NCBI GenBank assembly: GCA_050740315.1
Contig: JBOIDC010000009.1
Span: 1 to 64,000 of the forward strand
Direction: 5' to 3'
From: JACCYU01 sp050740315
GTDB taxonomy: Bacteria; Pseudomonadota; Gammaproteobacteria; JACCYU01
DNA length: 64,000 nucleotides
Shown: piece after piece, positions 1 through 11,285 of the stretch
Layout: the number at the start of each line of letters is the position of its first letter
Position numbering within the stretch: the stretch's first letter is position 1
Position numbers and translations under genes: made by a program
The notes under the pieces: model-generated
Databases searched by the model: none
Seen by the model: the letters and a program-made list of their open reading frames with translations, nothing else
What the model was told of the DNA's origin: nothing

Positions 1-645
1 GCGCTGCTCGTCGCGCACCGCCACGCACGGCCGCGCATACGGTGTGAGCCGCAGCAACGCGGAGTCGACCCTGGGCGGCGGCGAAAACGCGCCGTTGCCG
101 ACGCCGAACAGCTTTTCGCAACGGCAGCGGTATTGCACCATCACGGACAGGCGGCCGTAAGCGCCGCCGCCCGGTTGTGCGGTGATGCGTTCCACCACCT
201 CCTTCTGTAACAGAAAATGCATGTCCGCGATCGCATGCGCCGCTGCCAGCAGGTGAAAGATCAGCGGGGTCGATATGTTGTACGGCAGGTTGCCCACCAC
301 CCGCAGCCGGCCCGCATGGGGTTTAAGTCGCGCAAAATCGAAATTCAGCGCGTCTGCCGCGTGGAGCGTCAACTCACCCGCGTCGGCGCAAAGTCGCGCG
401 AGCGCAGGCACCAGGTCACGATCGAGTTCGACCGCGTGCATGCGGCCGAGCCGCCGGAGCAGCGGCCTGGTGATGGCGCCGCGACCCGGACCGATCTCCA
501 CCAGCGTATCGTCGGGTTGCGGCGCGATGGCCGCGACGATATCGCGGATGACCTTTTCATCGTGCAGAAAGTGCTGGCCGAAACGTTTGCGGGGTCGGTG
601 GTGCATGGCAAAGTCGGCAACCGGCGGTTGTGTCGCGCGCGGCAT
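1..645 (-). CDS. rsmA: 16S rRNA dimethyladenosine transferase RsmA (KsgA), C-terminus cut by window edge
   Basis: RsmA dimethylates two adjacent adenines near the 3' end of 16S rRNA during 30S maturation, using SAM. The reverse strand gives 215 codons open to the window edge. The N-terminus has the family hallmark KRFGQHFL, followed by the SAM loop VEIGPGRGAIT and the catalytic motif NLPYNIS. The family is about 270 residues long, so roughly 55 are missing. The start is the ATG at 645; a second in-frame ATG lies at 606. In E. coli rsmA directly follows pdxA, but here the two are separated by about 3.5 kb of other genes. Identity is firm. Confidence 0.93.
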   Translation of the reverse strand, partial: MPRATQPPVADFAMHHRPRKRFGQHFLHDEKVIRDIVAAIAPQPDDTLVEIGPGRGAITRPLLRRLGRMHAVELDRDLVPALARLCADAGELTLHAADALNFDFARLKPHAGRLRVVGNLPYNISTPLIFHLLAAAHAIADMHFLLQKEVVERITAQPGGGAYGRLSVMVQYRCRCEKLFGVGNGAFSPPPRVDSALLRLTPYARPCVAVRDEQR

Positions 646-770
646 GCACGCCGGTTCAACGATCGATCAGCCAACGCGCTATCCAGCCACTTCCGGCCAC
701 CGGTCTTTTCGCGGTTCGCGAACCCAGGAACCGGGCGCGAATCCGCTGTGGATGGGCGCGCGGCGCTCGA

Positions 771-1433
771 TCAACGGCTGTGCGGAGCGGAAAGCTTCTC
801 GAGATCCCCAGGTTCAACCGCAGCCGCCTTGTGGTCAAGGCGCTGATTGAAATATCTGAAGATCCGCGCGATCGCGCGCCACAGTTTGGGCAGCAGCCAG
901 ATCATGGCGGCGATAAACAGCGCCAGCAGGCACACAAAAACGGTCGGATGGTTGAGCGCAAGCCATAAACCGCCGATCACCGCAGCATCTTCGGCAAGCG
1001 ACGCGGCCCAGTTGCTGACCGGTTCGGGCGATGCGTTAATCAGCAGGCGCGAGCCGGTTTTGGTGAAATGCGCGCCCGCGGCCAGGGTGCCGCCGACGAT
1101 GGCGGCGGCGAGTTGCACGGCGGGATCGATTTCACCTACGGCGCCGGCCGCCAGCACCGCGCCGGCCGGAATGCGGATAAACGTGTGCAAGGTATCCCAG
1201 CCCGAATCGACACCGGGAACCTTGTCCGCGAAAAACTCGATCGCATACATCAGACCGGCCGCGGCTATTACCAGCGGATCGCTGAGAATATGCAGCCCGG
1301 GTGGCAGTTCGACATGGCCACCCGCGCCCAGCAGCCCCAGGGTCAGCATGGCGGCGTAAAGATTGATGCCGCTGGCCCAGGACACGCCCAGGGTCAGCGC
1401 GATGATGTTGATGATGTCCTGATACTGTTCCAT
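771..1433 (-). CDS. DUF4126 family membrane protein
   Basis: A 220-residue protein rich in small hydrophobic residues, with about five membrane-spanning stretches and glycine-rich segments such as AAIVGGTLAAGAHF. The N-terminal ALTLGVSWASGINLYAAML resembles DUF4126 proteins, whose function is not established. A short basic C-terminal tail follows the last hydrophobic stretch near residue 180. A weak GAGG site precedes the ATG. It lies between rsmA and a DJ-1-like gene on the same strand, with gaps of 115 to 125 bases, so co-transcription is possible but not shown. The family call comes from sequence character only. Confidence 0.7.
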   Translation of the reverse strand: MEQYQDIINIIALTLGVSWASGINLYAAMLTLGLLGAGGHVELPPGLHILSDPLVIAAAGLMYAIEFFADKVPGVDSGWDTLHTFIRIPAGAVLAAGAVGEIDPAVQLAAAIVGGTLAAGAHFTKTGSRLLINASPEPVSNWAASLAEDAAVIGGLWLALNHPTVFVCLLALFIAAMIWLLPKLWRAIARIFRYFNQRLDHKAAAVEPGDLEKLSAPHSR

Positions 1434-1548
1434 AGCAACGCCTCGATGGCCGCATGAACGTGGTCAATCATGCGCGGTAGGGGCTGGTGTTGCAACCTGC
1501 GCCGTGCGTCCCTCAAGGGGGCGTGCCAAGCTTCGTCAGTGCGTTTAC

Positions 1549-2172
1549 CTAGTGCCTGTCCCGCATATATTTCGGGGCCTGCTCGCCGGGAGTTCCGTAG
1601 ACCTGGTGCGAGGGATAATACTCGGTGGCGAGTTGTACCTGACTCGCTGTTTCCTCGCCGGCCTGATCGGCGATGAGCGCCAGCGCGACGTCGATGCCCG
1701 CCGAGATGCCGGCCGCGCTCCAGATGTTGCCGTCCCGCACGAAGCGCTCCTGCGCCACGTTGACATCCGGCAATTTGTCCAGACGTTCCAGCGAGGCCCA
1801 GTGCGTGGTCGCGCGCCGCCCCGCGAGCAGTCCGGCGGCCTGCAGGATGAAGGCGCCGGTGCATACCGACACCACCGCTTTGCACGAGCGCGCGCTGGCC
1901 GCCACGAAGTAAACGAGCCTGTGGTTGCTCACCTCGCTGCGCGTGCCCACGCCGCCCGGCACCAGCAGATAATCCAGCCGCGGACAGGTGGCGAAGGAAT
2001 AATCCGAAGCGATCCTTAAGCCCTTCGCGCAGGCGATCTGTCCGCCCGTCTCGCTGACGGTGAACACCGCCTGTGGGCCGCCAGTCTGCTGACCCCAGGT
2101 GGCAATCATCTCCCAGGGGCCGACCAGATCCAGTTCTTCGAGTTGCGGAAATAGCAGAAAGCCAAAATTCAC
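1549..2172 (-). CDS. DJ-1/PfpI family protein (isonitrile hydratase-like)
   Basis: A 207-residue type-1 glutamine amidotransferase-like protein. It shows the nucleophile elbow SVCTGAFILQAAGLL with Cys104, the PGG turn at about 72-74 and the THWAS segment seen in the subgroup shared with isonitrile hydratase InhA and the sensor halves of GlxA regulators. No helix-turn-helix follows, so it is a stand-alone enzyme or chaperone domain. The start is GTG, preceded by an AGAGGGGG ribosome site about 8 bases upstream. The substrate cannot be read from sequence; isonitrile hydratase is only the nearest characterised relative I can name. Confidence 0.75.
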   Translation of the reverse strand: MNFGFLLFPQLEELDLVGPWEMIATWGQQTGGPQAVFTVSETGGQIACAKGLRIASDYSFATCPRLDYLLVPGGVGTRSEVSNHRLVYFVAASARSCKAVVSVCTGAFILQAAGLLAGRRATTHWASLERLDKLPDVNVAQERFVRDGNIWSAAGISAGIDVALALIADQAGEETASQVQLATEYYPSHQVYGTPGEQAPKYMRDRH

Positions 2173-2440
2173 GAGTGTCCCCCTCTACTGACCATGAATA
2201 TTTAACGGGTACAGAAATCATTAGGTTAAGGTCGCGCCATCGCGTATACTCGCCGCACGTTTGTCGTTGCGCGCCCCCTCGCGCCCGCGGAATGCTTAAG
2301 AACGTTTCCGGGGCATGTCTGTACACGCACCCTGCCTGCAAACCTCTCATAGCGCCACCCCCCATTTGAGCGGGGTCTGGTATTTGACGCATTTGTCGGT
2401 CCGGTCGCAACGCGCCGGCTGATTCTTAAAGGAGTATTAC

Positions 2441-3718
2441 ATGGCATTTTCTTCACTTGGTTTATCGGGTGGAATTCTGCGCGCGATCGACGAACAGGGC
2501 TATCGGCAGCCAACCCCGATTCAACTCAAGACCATCCCCCCGATTCTGCAGGGCAAGGATCTCCTCGCCGCCGCGCAGACCGGCACCGGCAAGACCGCCG
2601 GTTTCACCCTGCCCGTGCTGGAACGCTTGTCCGCGCCGGCGCAACAAGCCCGTGGCGCGCGCAAGCCGCGGGCGCTGGTGCTCGCGCCCACGCGCGAACT
2701 GGCCGCGCAGGTCGCGGACAGTGTGAGCGCCTACGGGCGCCATCTGCCGCTGCGTTCGGCCGCGATATTCGGCGGGGTCAACATCAATCCGCAGATACAA
2801 AAGTTGCGGCGTGGCGTGGATGTGCTGGTAGCCACGCCGGGGCGCCTGCTCGATCATGTCGGGCAGAAGACCGTGGACTTGTCCGGCATCGAAATGCTGA
2901 TCCTGGATGAAGCGGACCGCATGCTGGATATGGGATTCATCCACGATATCCGCCGCATCATGACCGTGCTGCCGGCCAGCCGGCAGACGTTGATGTTCTC
3001 GGCCACGTTTTCGGAATCCATCCGCCAGCTGGCGCGCGGGCTGCTGCGAAATGCCGTCGTGATCGAAGTGGCGCCGCGCAACGCCACGGTCGCGGAAATC
3101 GATCAGTACGCCTACGCCGTGCCCAAGAGTGACAAGCGCGCGCTGCTGGCGCATCTGATCCGTGAATCCGGTGGCCAGCAGAAGCTGGTGTTCACGCGCA
3201 CCAAGCATGGCGCCGATCGGCTGACCAGGCAACTGGCGCAGGATGGCATCGCCGCCGTCGCGATTCACGGCAACAAGAGTCAATCCGCGCGCGCACAAGC
3301 GCTGGCCGACTTCAAGCGCGGCGCGGTGCGGGTGCTGGTCGCGACCGACATCGCCGCGCGCGGGCTGGACATTGCCGAACTTCCCTATGTGGTAAACTTC
3401 GAACTTCCTGACGCGGCGCAGGATTACGTTCATCGCATCGGCCGCACCGGCCGCGCCGGCAGTCTGGGCACGGCGATTTCGCTGGTCTGCCCGGAGGAAC
3501 GTAAGCTGCTAAGCGACATCGAACGTCTCGTCAAGCACAAGCTGAATATCCGTGCGACGCCGGTTTATTCACGCGGCGCTCCGGTAACGACGCCCAATGT
3601 CGCGCGACTGCGCGCCGACCCGGGCCGCGTCCGGCGTGATGCGCCCGCGCGTAAACACAACAATGATCCGCGACGCGCGAACAAACCGGCTCAACGAGCC
3701 CGGCGCGTGGCGGTGTAG
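2441..3718 (+). CDS. rhlE: DEAD-box ATP-dependent RNA helicase, RhlE type
   Basis: It unwinds short RNA duplexes, with likely roles in ribosome assembly, RNA decay or cold adaptation. The 425 residues contain the full motif set: Q motif (GYRQPTPIQ, 20-28), motif I AQTGTGKT (45-52), Ia PTRELAAQ, Ib TPGRLLDH, DEAD (156-159), SAT (187-189), ARGLDIAELPYVVN and HRIGRTGRAG. A basic, unstructured tail from about 375 to the end probably binds RNA. An AAAGGAG site stands 6 bases before the ATG. A candidate -10 box (TATACT, 2245-2250) would give a leader of about 190 bases, a feature of some cold-induced helicases. An RRM protein gene follows on the same strand. Confidence 0.9.
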   Translation: MAFSSLGLSGGILRAIDEQGYRQPTPIQLKTIPPILQGKDLLAAAQTGTGKTAGFTLPVLERLSAPAQQARGARKPRALVLAPTRELAAQVADSVSAYGRHLPLRSAAIFGGVNINPQIQKLRRGVDVLVATPGRLLDHVGQKTVDLSGIEMLILDEADRMLDMGFIHDIRRIMTVLPASRQTLMFSATFSESIRQLARGLLRNAVVIEVAPRNATVAEIDQYAYAVPKSDKRALLAHLIRESGGQQKLVFTRTKHGADRLTRQLAQDGIAAVAIHGNKSQSARAQALADFKRGAVRVLVATDIAARGLDIAELPYVVNFELPDAAQDYVHRIGRTGRAGSLGTAISLVCPEERKLLSDIERLVKHKLNIRATPVYSRGAPVTTPNVARLRADPGRVRRDAPARKHNNDPRRANKPAQRARRVAV

Positions 3719-3770
3719 GGTTGGAGCACCCGCGCGATCTTGATTGAATTTAATATCTTAAGGAGTTCAT

Positions 3771-4046
3771 ATGAAGACACTGCACATTCGCAATCTACCG
3801 CCCGACACCACGGACGAGGAAGTGACCGATCTCTTCAGTCAGCACGGCAAGGTCTTCAGCGTGAAGCTTGTGCGCGACGTATTCAAGGGCACCTGCCGGG
3901 GTTTCGGTCAGGTGGACATGGAAGGTCACGAGGCGCGCGCCGCGATGGCCGCGCTGGATGGCTCGTCCCTGCGTGGCAACAGCCTGAAGGTGCAGGAGGA
4001 TCGCGGCCCCAGAGGCGGTCGTGGGGGCCGGCGCCGCCAGTTTTGA
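3771..4046 (+). CDS. Small RRM-domain RNA-binding protein
   Basis: A 91-residue single RNA recognition motif. RNP2 is LHIRNL (4-9) and RNP1 is RGFGQVDM (43-50). The C-terminus ends in an RGG-like tail (RGPRGGRGGRRRQ). Such small RRM proteins are often cold-induced in cyanobacteria and some proteobacteria and bind single-stranded RNA. The RNP1 position usually filled by a second aromatic is Gln47 here, and Phe45 is kept. A strong TTAAGGAG site lies 5 bases before the ATG. It follows a DEAD-box helicase gene by 52 bases, so the pair may act together on RNA structure. Confidence 0.88.
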   Translation: MKTLHIRNLPPDTTDEEVTDLFSQHGKVFSVKLVRDVFKGTCRGFGQVDMEGHEARAAMAALDGSSLRGNSLKVQEDRGPRGGRGGRRRQF

Positions 4047-4106
4047 GGGTGCGGTAAGCGGAATGTCAAGGCCGCACCTGTCCGCCCGGCAAACCGCTAT
4101 TTACGC

Positions 4107-5117
4107 TTAGTCCGGCCCGTGCGGGTTGTGCGCATCACGTCCGCGGGCCAGCCTGATCGCGAGATCCAGCGCCACTTCCAGGCTGCCGGCGTCGGCGCGT
4201 CCGCTGCCGGCCAGATCCAGGGCGGTGCCATGATCGACCGAGGTGCGGATAATGGGCAGCCCCAGGGTAACGTTCACGGCGCGCCCAAAGCCGGCGTACT
4301 TGAGAACCGGTAGTCCCTGATCGTGGTACATCGCGAGCACCGCGTCGGTGTCTTGCAAATGCGGCGGGGTGAACAGCGTGTCGGCCGGCAACGGGCCGAC
4401 CAGACATATGCCCTGATTCTGGAGTTGACGCAGCACGGGCGCGATGACGTCGATCTCCTCGCGCCCCAGATGGCCCCGTTCGCCGGCGTGAGGATTGAGG
4501 CCGCAGACCTTGATCCGGGGATGGTCGATGCCGAAGCGCGTGCGCAAATCATGATCGAGCACGCCAATCACCCGCGTCAGCCGCTCGCGGGTGATGGCCT
4601 GACTCACTTCGCAGAGCGGCAGATGCGTGGTCGCCAGCGCCACCCGCAGGTTTTCCGTGGCCAGCATCATCACCGGATAGCCGCCGGCGCGTTGCGCAAG
4701 GAATTCGGTGTGCCCGGAGAATGGAATGCCCGCGTCGTTGATCACGCTTTTTTGCACCGGGCCGGTAACCAGCGCGTCGAATTCGCCCCGCAGGCAGCCG
4801 TCCACGGCCAGGCGCAGGGTTTCCAGCACGTAGTTCGCGTTGACCGGGTCAAGCGTACCGGGCCGGGTTAGCGCGCGCGCGGGTACGGATAGCACCTTCA
4901 ACTGACCGGGCCGGGCTGCCTGTCTCGGCTGGTCAGCCTCGAATATCACCAGCTCGACCGATACGCCCAGATGCCGGGCACGCTCCCGCAATACCTCCGG
5001 ATCGGCGATGGCGACCAGCTCCGCGCGCTGTTTACGCCGGGCGATCTCCAGGACGATGTCCGGTCCGATGCCGGCGGGTTCGCCGGGTGTGATGGCGATG
5101 CGGCAGCTGGTGCTCAA
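4107..5117 (-). CDS. pdxA: 4-hydroxythreonine-4-phosphate dehydrogenase PdxA
   Basis: PdxA oxidises 4-phosphohydroxy-L-threonine in the DXP-dependent pyridoxal phosphate pathway, with a divalent metal and NAD. The 336 residues carry the N-terminal ITPGEPAGIGPDI and three predicted metal-binding histidines at 136 (GHTEF), 210 (GLNPHAGE) and 265 (AMYHDQG), nearly the same positions as in E. coli. The start is TTG at 5117. Its last two bases are part of the surA stop, forming a TTGA four-base overlap, so translation is probably coupled to surA. The gene order lptD-surA-pdxA is conserved. Confidence 0.95.
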   Translation of the reverse strand: MSTSCRIAITPGEPAGIGPDIVLEIARRKQRAELVAIADPEVLRERARHLGVSVELVIFEADQPRQAARPGQLKVLSVPARALTRPGTLDPVNANYVLETLRLAVDGCLRGEFDALVTGPVQKSVINDAGIPFSGHTEFLAQRAGGYPVMMLATENLRVALATTHLPLCEVSQAITRERLTRVIGVLDHDLRTRFGIDHPRIKVCGLNPHAGERGHLGREEIDVIAPVLRQLQNQGICLVGPLPADTLFTPPHLQDTDAVLAMYHDQGLPVLKYAGFGRAVNVTLGLPIIRTSVDHGTALDLAGSGRADAGSLEVALDLAIRLARGRDAHNPHGPD

Positions 5118-6433
5118 CCCTGACCGGCCGCGGCCTGGTTCTGGTCGCCGCGCTCCAGCCGGTACTCGACGTAGCTCTCGTCACGCAGGCGCCGCAGCCA
5201 CAGTTCCGCCTCCTCGTCGGCCTTGCGTTGCGCAATGGCGTCGCGCGCGCGCTCGCGCTGCAGTTCCACCGTGCTGTCATGCTGGCGGCGCCCGGTCACT
5301 TCCACGACGTGCCAGCCGAATTGCGTACGGAAAGGTTCGCTCATCTGCCCGGGCTCCAGACTGTTCATCACCTGCTCGAATTCCGGCACCATCTGACCCG
5401 GGCTGATCCAGCCCAGATCGCCGCCATCCACCGCGCTTGCCTTGTCGTGCGAGTTGGCCCGAGCCAGCGCCGCGAAGTCATCGCCGCCCGCGATACGGCC
5501 TTTGATGCTTGCCAGTCTCTGGCGCGCCTCCGCGTCGCTCAGCAAGGCGTTGGGTTCGATCAGAATGTGGCGCGCGTGGGTCTGATCTACCATCGCGCGC
5601 TCGCCGCCGCGCCGCGCTACCATGTGGATGAGGTGAAAGCCGCTGGGGCTGCGGATGATCTCGCTGGTGTCGCCGTCTTCCATGGTGGTCACGCTGCGCG
5701 CAAACAGGGTCGGCAACCGGGCCGCGGTGCGCCAGCCGAGATCGCCGCCCTCCAGCGAGTTCTGACCGTCCGACTCGCTGGCGGCGAGCTTTGCGAAGTT
5801 CTCGCCGGCAAGCGCGCGTTCGCGGATACGCGCCGCGCGTGCGTTGGCGGACTGGATCTGTTCCGGGCTGGCGCCTTCCGGCAGGGCGATCAAAATATGC
5901 CGCAGACGATATTCTATGCCGCTGTCGGCAAGCGTCGCCTGCCTGGCCAGCTGCTCGTCGACTTCCTGCTCGCTCACCTGCACCTGACTGTCCACCACGC
6001 GCTGGCGCAAGGTGGAGATGATCAACTCGTCGCGCACCTGCTCGCGGAAGCTGACGTAGTTGATGCCTTCGGCGACCAGCCGATCGCGAAACGCCGGCAG
6101 GCTCAAATTGTTGCGCGCGGCGAGGTCGCGCATGGCTTCGTTGAGGGTCAGCTCGTCGATGCGGATGCCGCGGGCCTCGGCCATTTGCAGTTGCAGGCTT
6201 TCGAGCACCATGCGCTCCAGCACTTGGCGCTCCAGCTGCCCCGGCGGCGGCAGTTCCTCGATGCGGTCCGCGTACTGGCGTTGAATGACGTCGATGCGGT
6301 CATCCAGTTGGCTCTGCATGATGGCCTCGTTTTCCACCACCGCGACGATGCGGTCGAGCAGCACGCTGTCTTTGGCGGCCAGCGGGGGCGAAAATACGGC
6401 GATCAACAGGCCGACTATCGTAAGCTTCTTCAT
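5114..6433 (-). CDS. surA: Periplasmic peptidyl-prolyl isomerase and outer-membrane chaperone SurA
   Basis: SurA escorts unfolded beta-barrel proteins through the periplasm to the BAM complex. The 439 residues start with a signal peptide (cleavage near PLAAKD, about residue 20) and the SurA N-domain (DRIVAVVENEAIMQSQLDDR). Two parvulin domains follow, starting near 175 (RLRHILIALPEG) and 283 (HARHILIEPNALL), each with the GGDLGW signature. The C-terminus is a charged helix. It sits 120 bases downstream of lptD, one of its clients, and overlaps pdxA by four bases. This matches the standard operon. Confidence 0.95.
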   Translation of the reverse strand: MKKLTIVGLLIAVFSPPLAAKDSVLLDRIVAVVENEAIMQSQLDDRIDVIQRQYADRIEELPPPGQLERQVLERMVLESLQLQMAEARGIRIDELTLNEAMRDLAARNNLSLPAFRDRLVAEGINYVSFREQVRDELIISTLRQRVVDSQVQVSEQEVDEQLARQATLADSGIEYRLRHILIALPEGASPEQIQSANARAARIRERALAGENFAKLAASESDGQNSLEGGDLGWRTAARLPTLFARSVTTMEDGDTSEIIRSPSGFHLIHMVARRGGERAMVDQTHARHILIEPNALLSDAEARQRLASIKGRIAGGDDFAALARANSHDKASAVDGGDLGWISPGQMVPEFEQVMNSLEPGQMSEPFRTQFGWHVVEVTGRRQHDSTVELQRERARDAIAQRKADEEAELWLRRLRDESYVEYRLERGDQNQAAAGQG

Positions 6434-6553
6434 GAGAGATTCCCGTGCTTAAACCACTGCGGCCATTGCTGCCGCCAGCGGCAACCCACAAATGGCGCAG
6501 CGCGAAGTCTTTCGCGGCAAGCGCGGCGCTACGGAGATGTTGCCGACTGGCGG

Positions 6554-8773
6554 CTAATCATAATCCTCGTAACCCAGAATACCGCGTTCCAGCAATTCGC
6601 CCAGCGGCGAGCCGAGCTGCGCCAGGCCCTTGAGGACCAGCTGTATCTCGACGCCGTTATTGTACTCGGCCTGGTCGCCAATGATGAACCGCCGCGCGGC
6701 GACACGGAGCTTGTAGCAGCAGCTGTCGTACTCGAAGCCGGCCAGTAGTTCCAGATCGCGCTGTTCCTCCAGATCGTAATTCCAGCGGCCCAGCGCCCGC
6801 CAGCGCGCACTGAGCGGCCACACGACCGCGACGTCGGTCTGACGCAGCGTTTCGTTCAGGCCGGGCACTTGCGGGTCGGCGCGCCGGAAGCGATACGATA
6901 GATTCAATACGCGGTTGTTGGTTCCGACATAATTCAGCCTGGCCGTGCCGAGTTGCATCTCGTCTTCGTGCGGATCCCACAAGGTGGCGGCGCTGGCGCT
7001 CCAGCGATCACCCAGATCCAGGGCCAGCTCGGCCGCGAGATCCGAGGTATCGTCGTCCATGGCGGTCTGGCTGGGCAATATGACCTCGCGGTCATCGAAG
7101 TACAGGATCTGGCCGATGCTGGCGCTCAACGTCTGCTGTCCGCTCTCGGTGTTCAAAAAGCGGCTGGTCAGCGCCAGGGTCAGCTGGTTGGCGTCGCCGA
7201 TGCGGTCGGCGCCGCTGAAGCGGTTCTCGCGAAACAGCTGCGCGAAGCTGAAGTCCAGCAGGCCAGTGTCGAAGGTGGGAATGTTGTCTTGTTCGCGAAA
7301 CGGCGTGTACAGGTAAAAGAGCCGCGGTTCCAGGGTCTGCACAAAGTGGCTGCCGATCGGGCGATCGAAAATAAGGCCGCTGTCGAGGCTGGCGACCGGC
7401 AAGGTGCGGGTGATGCGGTCATCGGTGAAGCGCGCGGTGGTCTCATCCAGCGAGTAGGCGGTATGCCGCAGGCCGACCGCCGGATTGACGAAATACGCGG
7501 GACCGAGCAACGGACGCTCGATGCCGAAGTCCAGATCCAGGCGCTGGCCGGATACCCGCTCGTCGTGCGCGAAGTTCACCCACTCCGTGCGCAGGTCATA
7601 GCCCAGCCCAAATGCCCGATCCGGCAGACCGCCCTCCAGAAGCATCTGCGGCAGCTGCTCGTAGGGTTCGGCCTGGGACCGGATGGTGTCGTCGACCGTC
7701 TGATACCCTTGCACCCGGCCGCGCGCGTTCCAGAAGTCGCCTTCGTAGGACACGTCGGCCCGCTGTTGCAGGTGTGTGATGCTGGCGATGCTCAAAGAGC
7801 TGCCGAAATCCTCGAAATACGGAGCGTCCGACACGCGGCTGGCGTCGATGGTGGTGCGCACGCGCGGCAGCGGCGAGCCGCTGTGCCGGATCCCCCCGAG
7901 ATAGCGCTGGTCGCCGAACTCGCGGTCATCGAGAAACTCCAGTTCCAGCTTGCCGGTGTTCGACGGGTTGAGGTAACGGAATTCAGACTGGAGCTGCAGT
8001 CCCCGCGAGGTCAGCAGGCGCGGCGTGACGGTGGCGTCGCGGTGGGGCGCGATGTTCCAGTAATAAGGCGTCTCCAGACTGAAGCCGGAGCGGTTCGACG
8101 TGCCGATGCTGGGGAACAGAAACCCGGATTTGCGCCGATCGTCGATCGGAAAGCGGATCCACGGGGTGTACAGAAACGGTATGTGCTTGAAGCGCAAAAC
8201 CACATTGCGCGCGGTGCCGTCGCCGCTCTTGCGGTCGAGCGCGACGCGATCCGCGCTCAACAGCCAGTCGTCGTCGCCCGGATTGCAGGTGGTGAAAGTG
8301 GCCTCATCGAGCACCGCCACGTCGGCCGATTCGCGCTCCACCCGGGCGGCCTGCCCGCGCGCATGGCGCGGCGTATATTGATATTCAGGCTCGGTGAAAC
8401 TGGCGTCATCGGTGTTCAGCCGCAGCTCCGCGGCAGGCCCCGTGACGATCAGTCCCTGATGCTCGAAGCGCACGTCACCGCGGGCCTCGACGTGTTTGCG
8501 CGCCTGCGTGTAATAAAGCGCATCGGCGCGCAGAAACTGACCATCGCGCCACATTTTGGCATCACCCAGCAGCACCGAAGTGCCGGCGGGATCCATGTGC
8601 GCCTCGTCGGCCGCAAGATCGATGGGCGTGTCGGACGCCAATGTCCGGCTTGCGGCCGGCGCCGGCACCGCGGGCATTTCGCACAATCCCCACTGGCGTT
8701 CGGCCGCGGCGGCCGGCAGCGATAACAGCAGAAGCAATGGCGCTAGGGCGGCGGCTGAACTCTGGCGCGGCAC
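6554..8773 (-). CDS. lptD: LPS-assembly outer-membrane protein LptD
   Basis: LptD is the beta-barrel that inserts lipopolysaccharide into the outer leaflet, working with LptE. A hydrophobic signal peptide (ALAPLLLLLSLPAAAA) is followed by the OstA-like N-domain (DTPIDLAADEAHMDPAGTS) and a long C-terminal barrel with the family motif PFLYTPWIRFPIDDRRKSG. A single Cys (residue about 30) and others near CNPGDDD and CCYK could form the usual disulfides. I use the GTG at 8773, which has a GAGAAAG site upstream and gives a compact signal peptide; a GTG at 8806 is the alternative. surA follows, as is typical. Confidence 0.93.
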   Translation of the reverse strand: MPRQSSAAALAPLLLLLSLPAAAAERQWGLCEMPAVPAPAASRTLASDTPIDLAADEAHMDPAGTSVLLGDAKMWRDGQFLRADALYYTQARKHVEARGDVRFEHQGLIVTGPAAELRLNTDDASFTEPEYQYTPRHARGQAARVERESADVAVLDEATFTTCNPGDDDWLLSADRVALDRKSGDGTARNVVLRFKHIPFLYTPWIRFPIDDRRKSGFLFPSIGTSNRSGFSLETPYYWNIAPHRDATVTPRLLTSRGLQLQSEFRYLNPSNTGKLELEFLDDREFGDQRYLGGIRHSGSPLPRVRTTIDASRVSDAPYFEDFGSSLSIASITHLQQRADVSYEGDFWNARGRVQGYQTVDDTIRSQAEPYEQLPQMLLEGGLPDRAFGLGYDLRTEWVNFAHDERVSGQRLDLDFGIERPLLGPAYFVNPAVGLRHTAYSLDETTARFTDDRITRTLPVASLDSGLIFDRPIGSHFVQTLEPRLFYLYTPFREQDNIPTFDTGLLDFSFAQLFRENRFSGADRIGDANQLTLALTSRFLNTESGQQTLSASIGQILYFDDREVILPSQTAMDDDTSDLAAELALDLGDRWSASAATLWDPHEDEMQLGTARLNYVGTNNRVLNLSYRFRRADPQVPGLNETLRQTDVAVVWPLSARWRALGRWNYDLEEQRDLELLAGFEYDSCCYKLRVAARRFIIGDQAEYNNGVEIQLVLKGLAQLGSPLGELLERGILGYEDYD

Positions 8774-8949
8774 GTGGTTTCTTTCTCGACGCTGGCGGAC
8801 GGGCACCGGTCTACCGGAATTTCAGGATACTACGCGAAAGCACACCGGCGCGGGCCAGTGGGCCGTGCGTCAAGCCCGCGCGGCGATTCTAAATGCCGCC
8901 GATACGCCGGTCAGATGGACATCCGGCCGGTAGGCGCCGCCGCGCTCGG

Positions 8950-10947
<1,998 letters not shown>

Positions 10948-11285
10948 GAGATCGGTCCTTAGCTTCGGAGTTTTTTTTCGGGCGCGGATCAGCGACGGAT
11001 ACTAACATCCTCGTGCGCGAGGGTCACAGGTTTCAACTCAGGGGTAATGGCATGACCTGCGCGATTCATGAGCGCGCCGCATCGATGTGCCAAACCACGG
11101 ATGAACGGCGCGATGTGCGGTTGCGAACATGAGATGAGCGAGCCGTTTGTTGCGCGGCTTCGGGCGCGGCCGCGAAGTATAATCCGCGTTTCCCCGGCAC
11201 GGCGTCCGGTCCGCGCCCTCGTGAAAAAAATCGACGATACACCTGATAAACTGATTACCGGCCCCGCGCGAAGCGGCATTGCCTG
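10948..11285. other. Divergent intergenic region between hppA and mrdA
   Basis: 338 bases without a convincing gene. It must hold the promoters of hppA (reverse) and of the mrdA-rodA operon (forward). I see a TATAAT box at 11178-11183 for the forward direction. There is a run of eight T near 10970 just upstream of hppA. No tRNA-like or clear riboswitch structure was recognised. Confidence 0.5.
11178..11183 (+). promoter_or_regulatory. Candidate -10 box for the mrdA operon
   Basis: A perfect TATAAT sits about 100 bases before the mrdA start in a GC-rich context where such a match is uncommon. The -35 region is weak: GGCTTC at 11156-11161 gives a 16-base spacer. This is a sequence match only. 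Confidence 0.4.

Noticed and set aside
4048..4078. Hairpin after the RRM gene (GGTGCGG with CCGCACC)
   Set aside because: The loop is long (17 bases) and there is no T run. It may help end transcription between the converging genes but is too weak to list.
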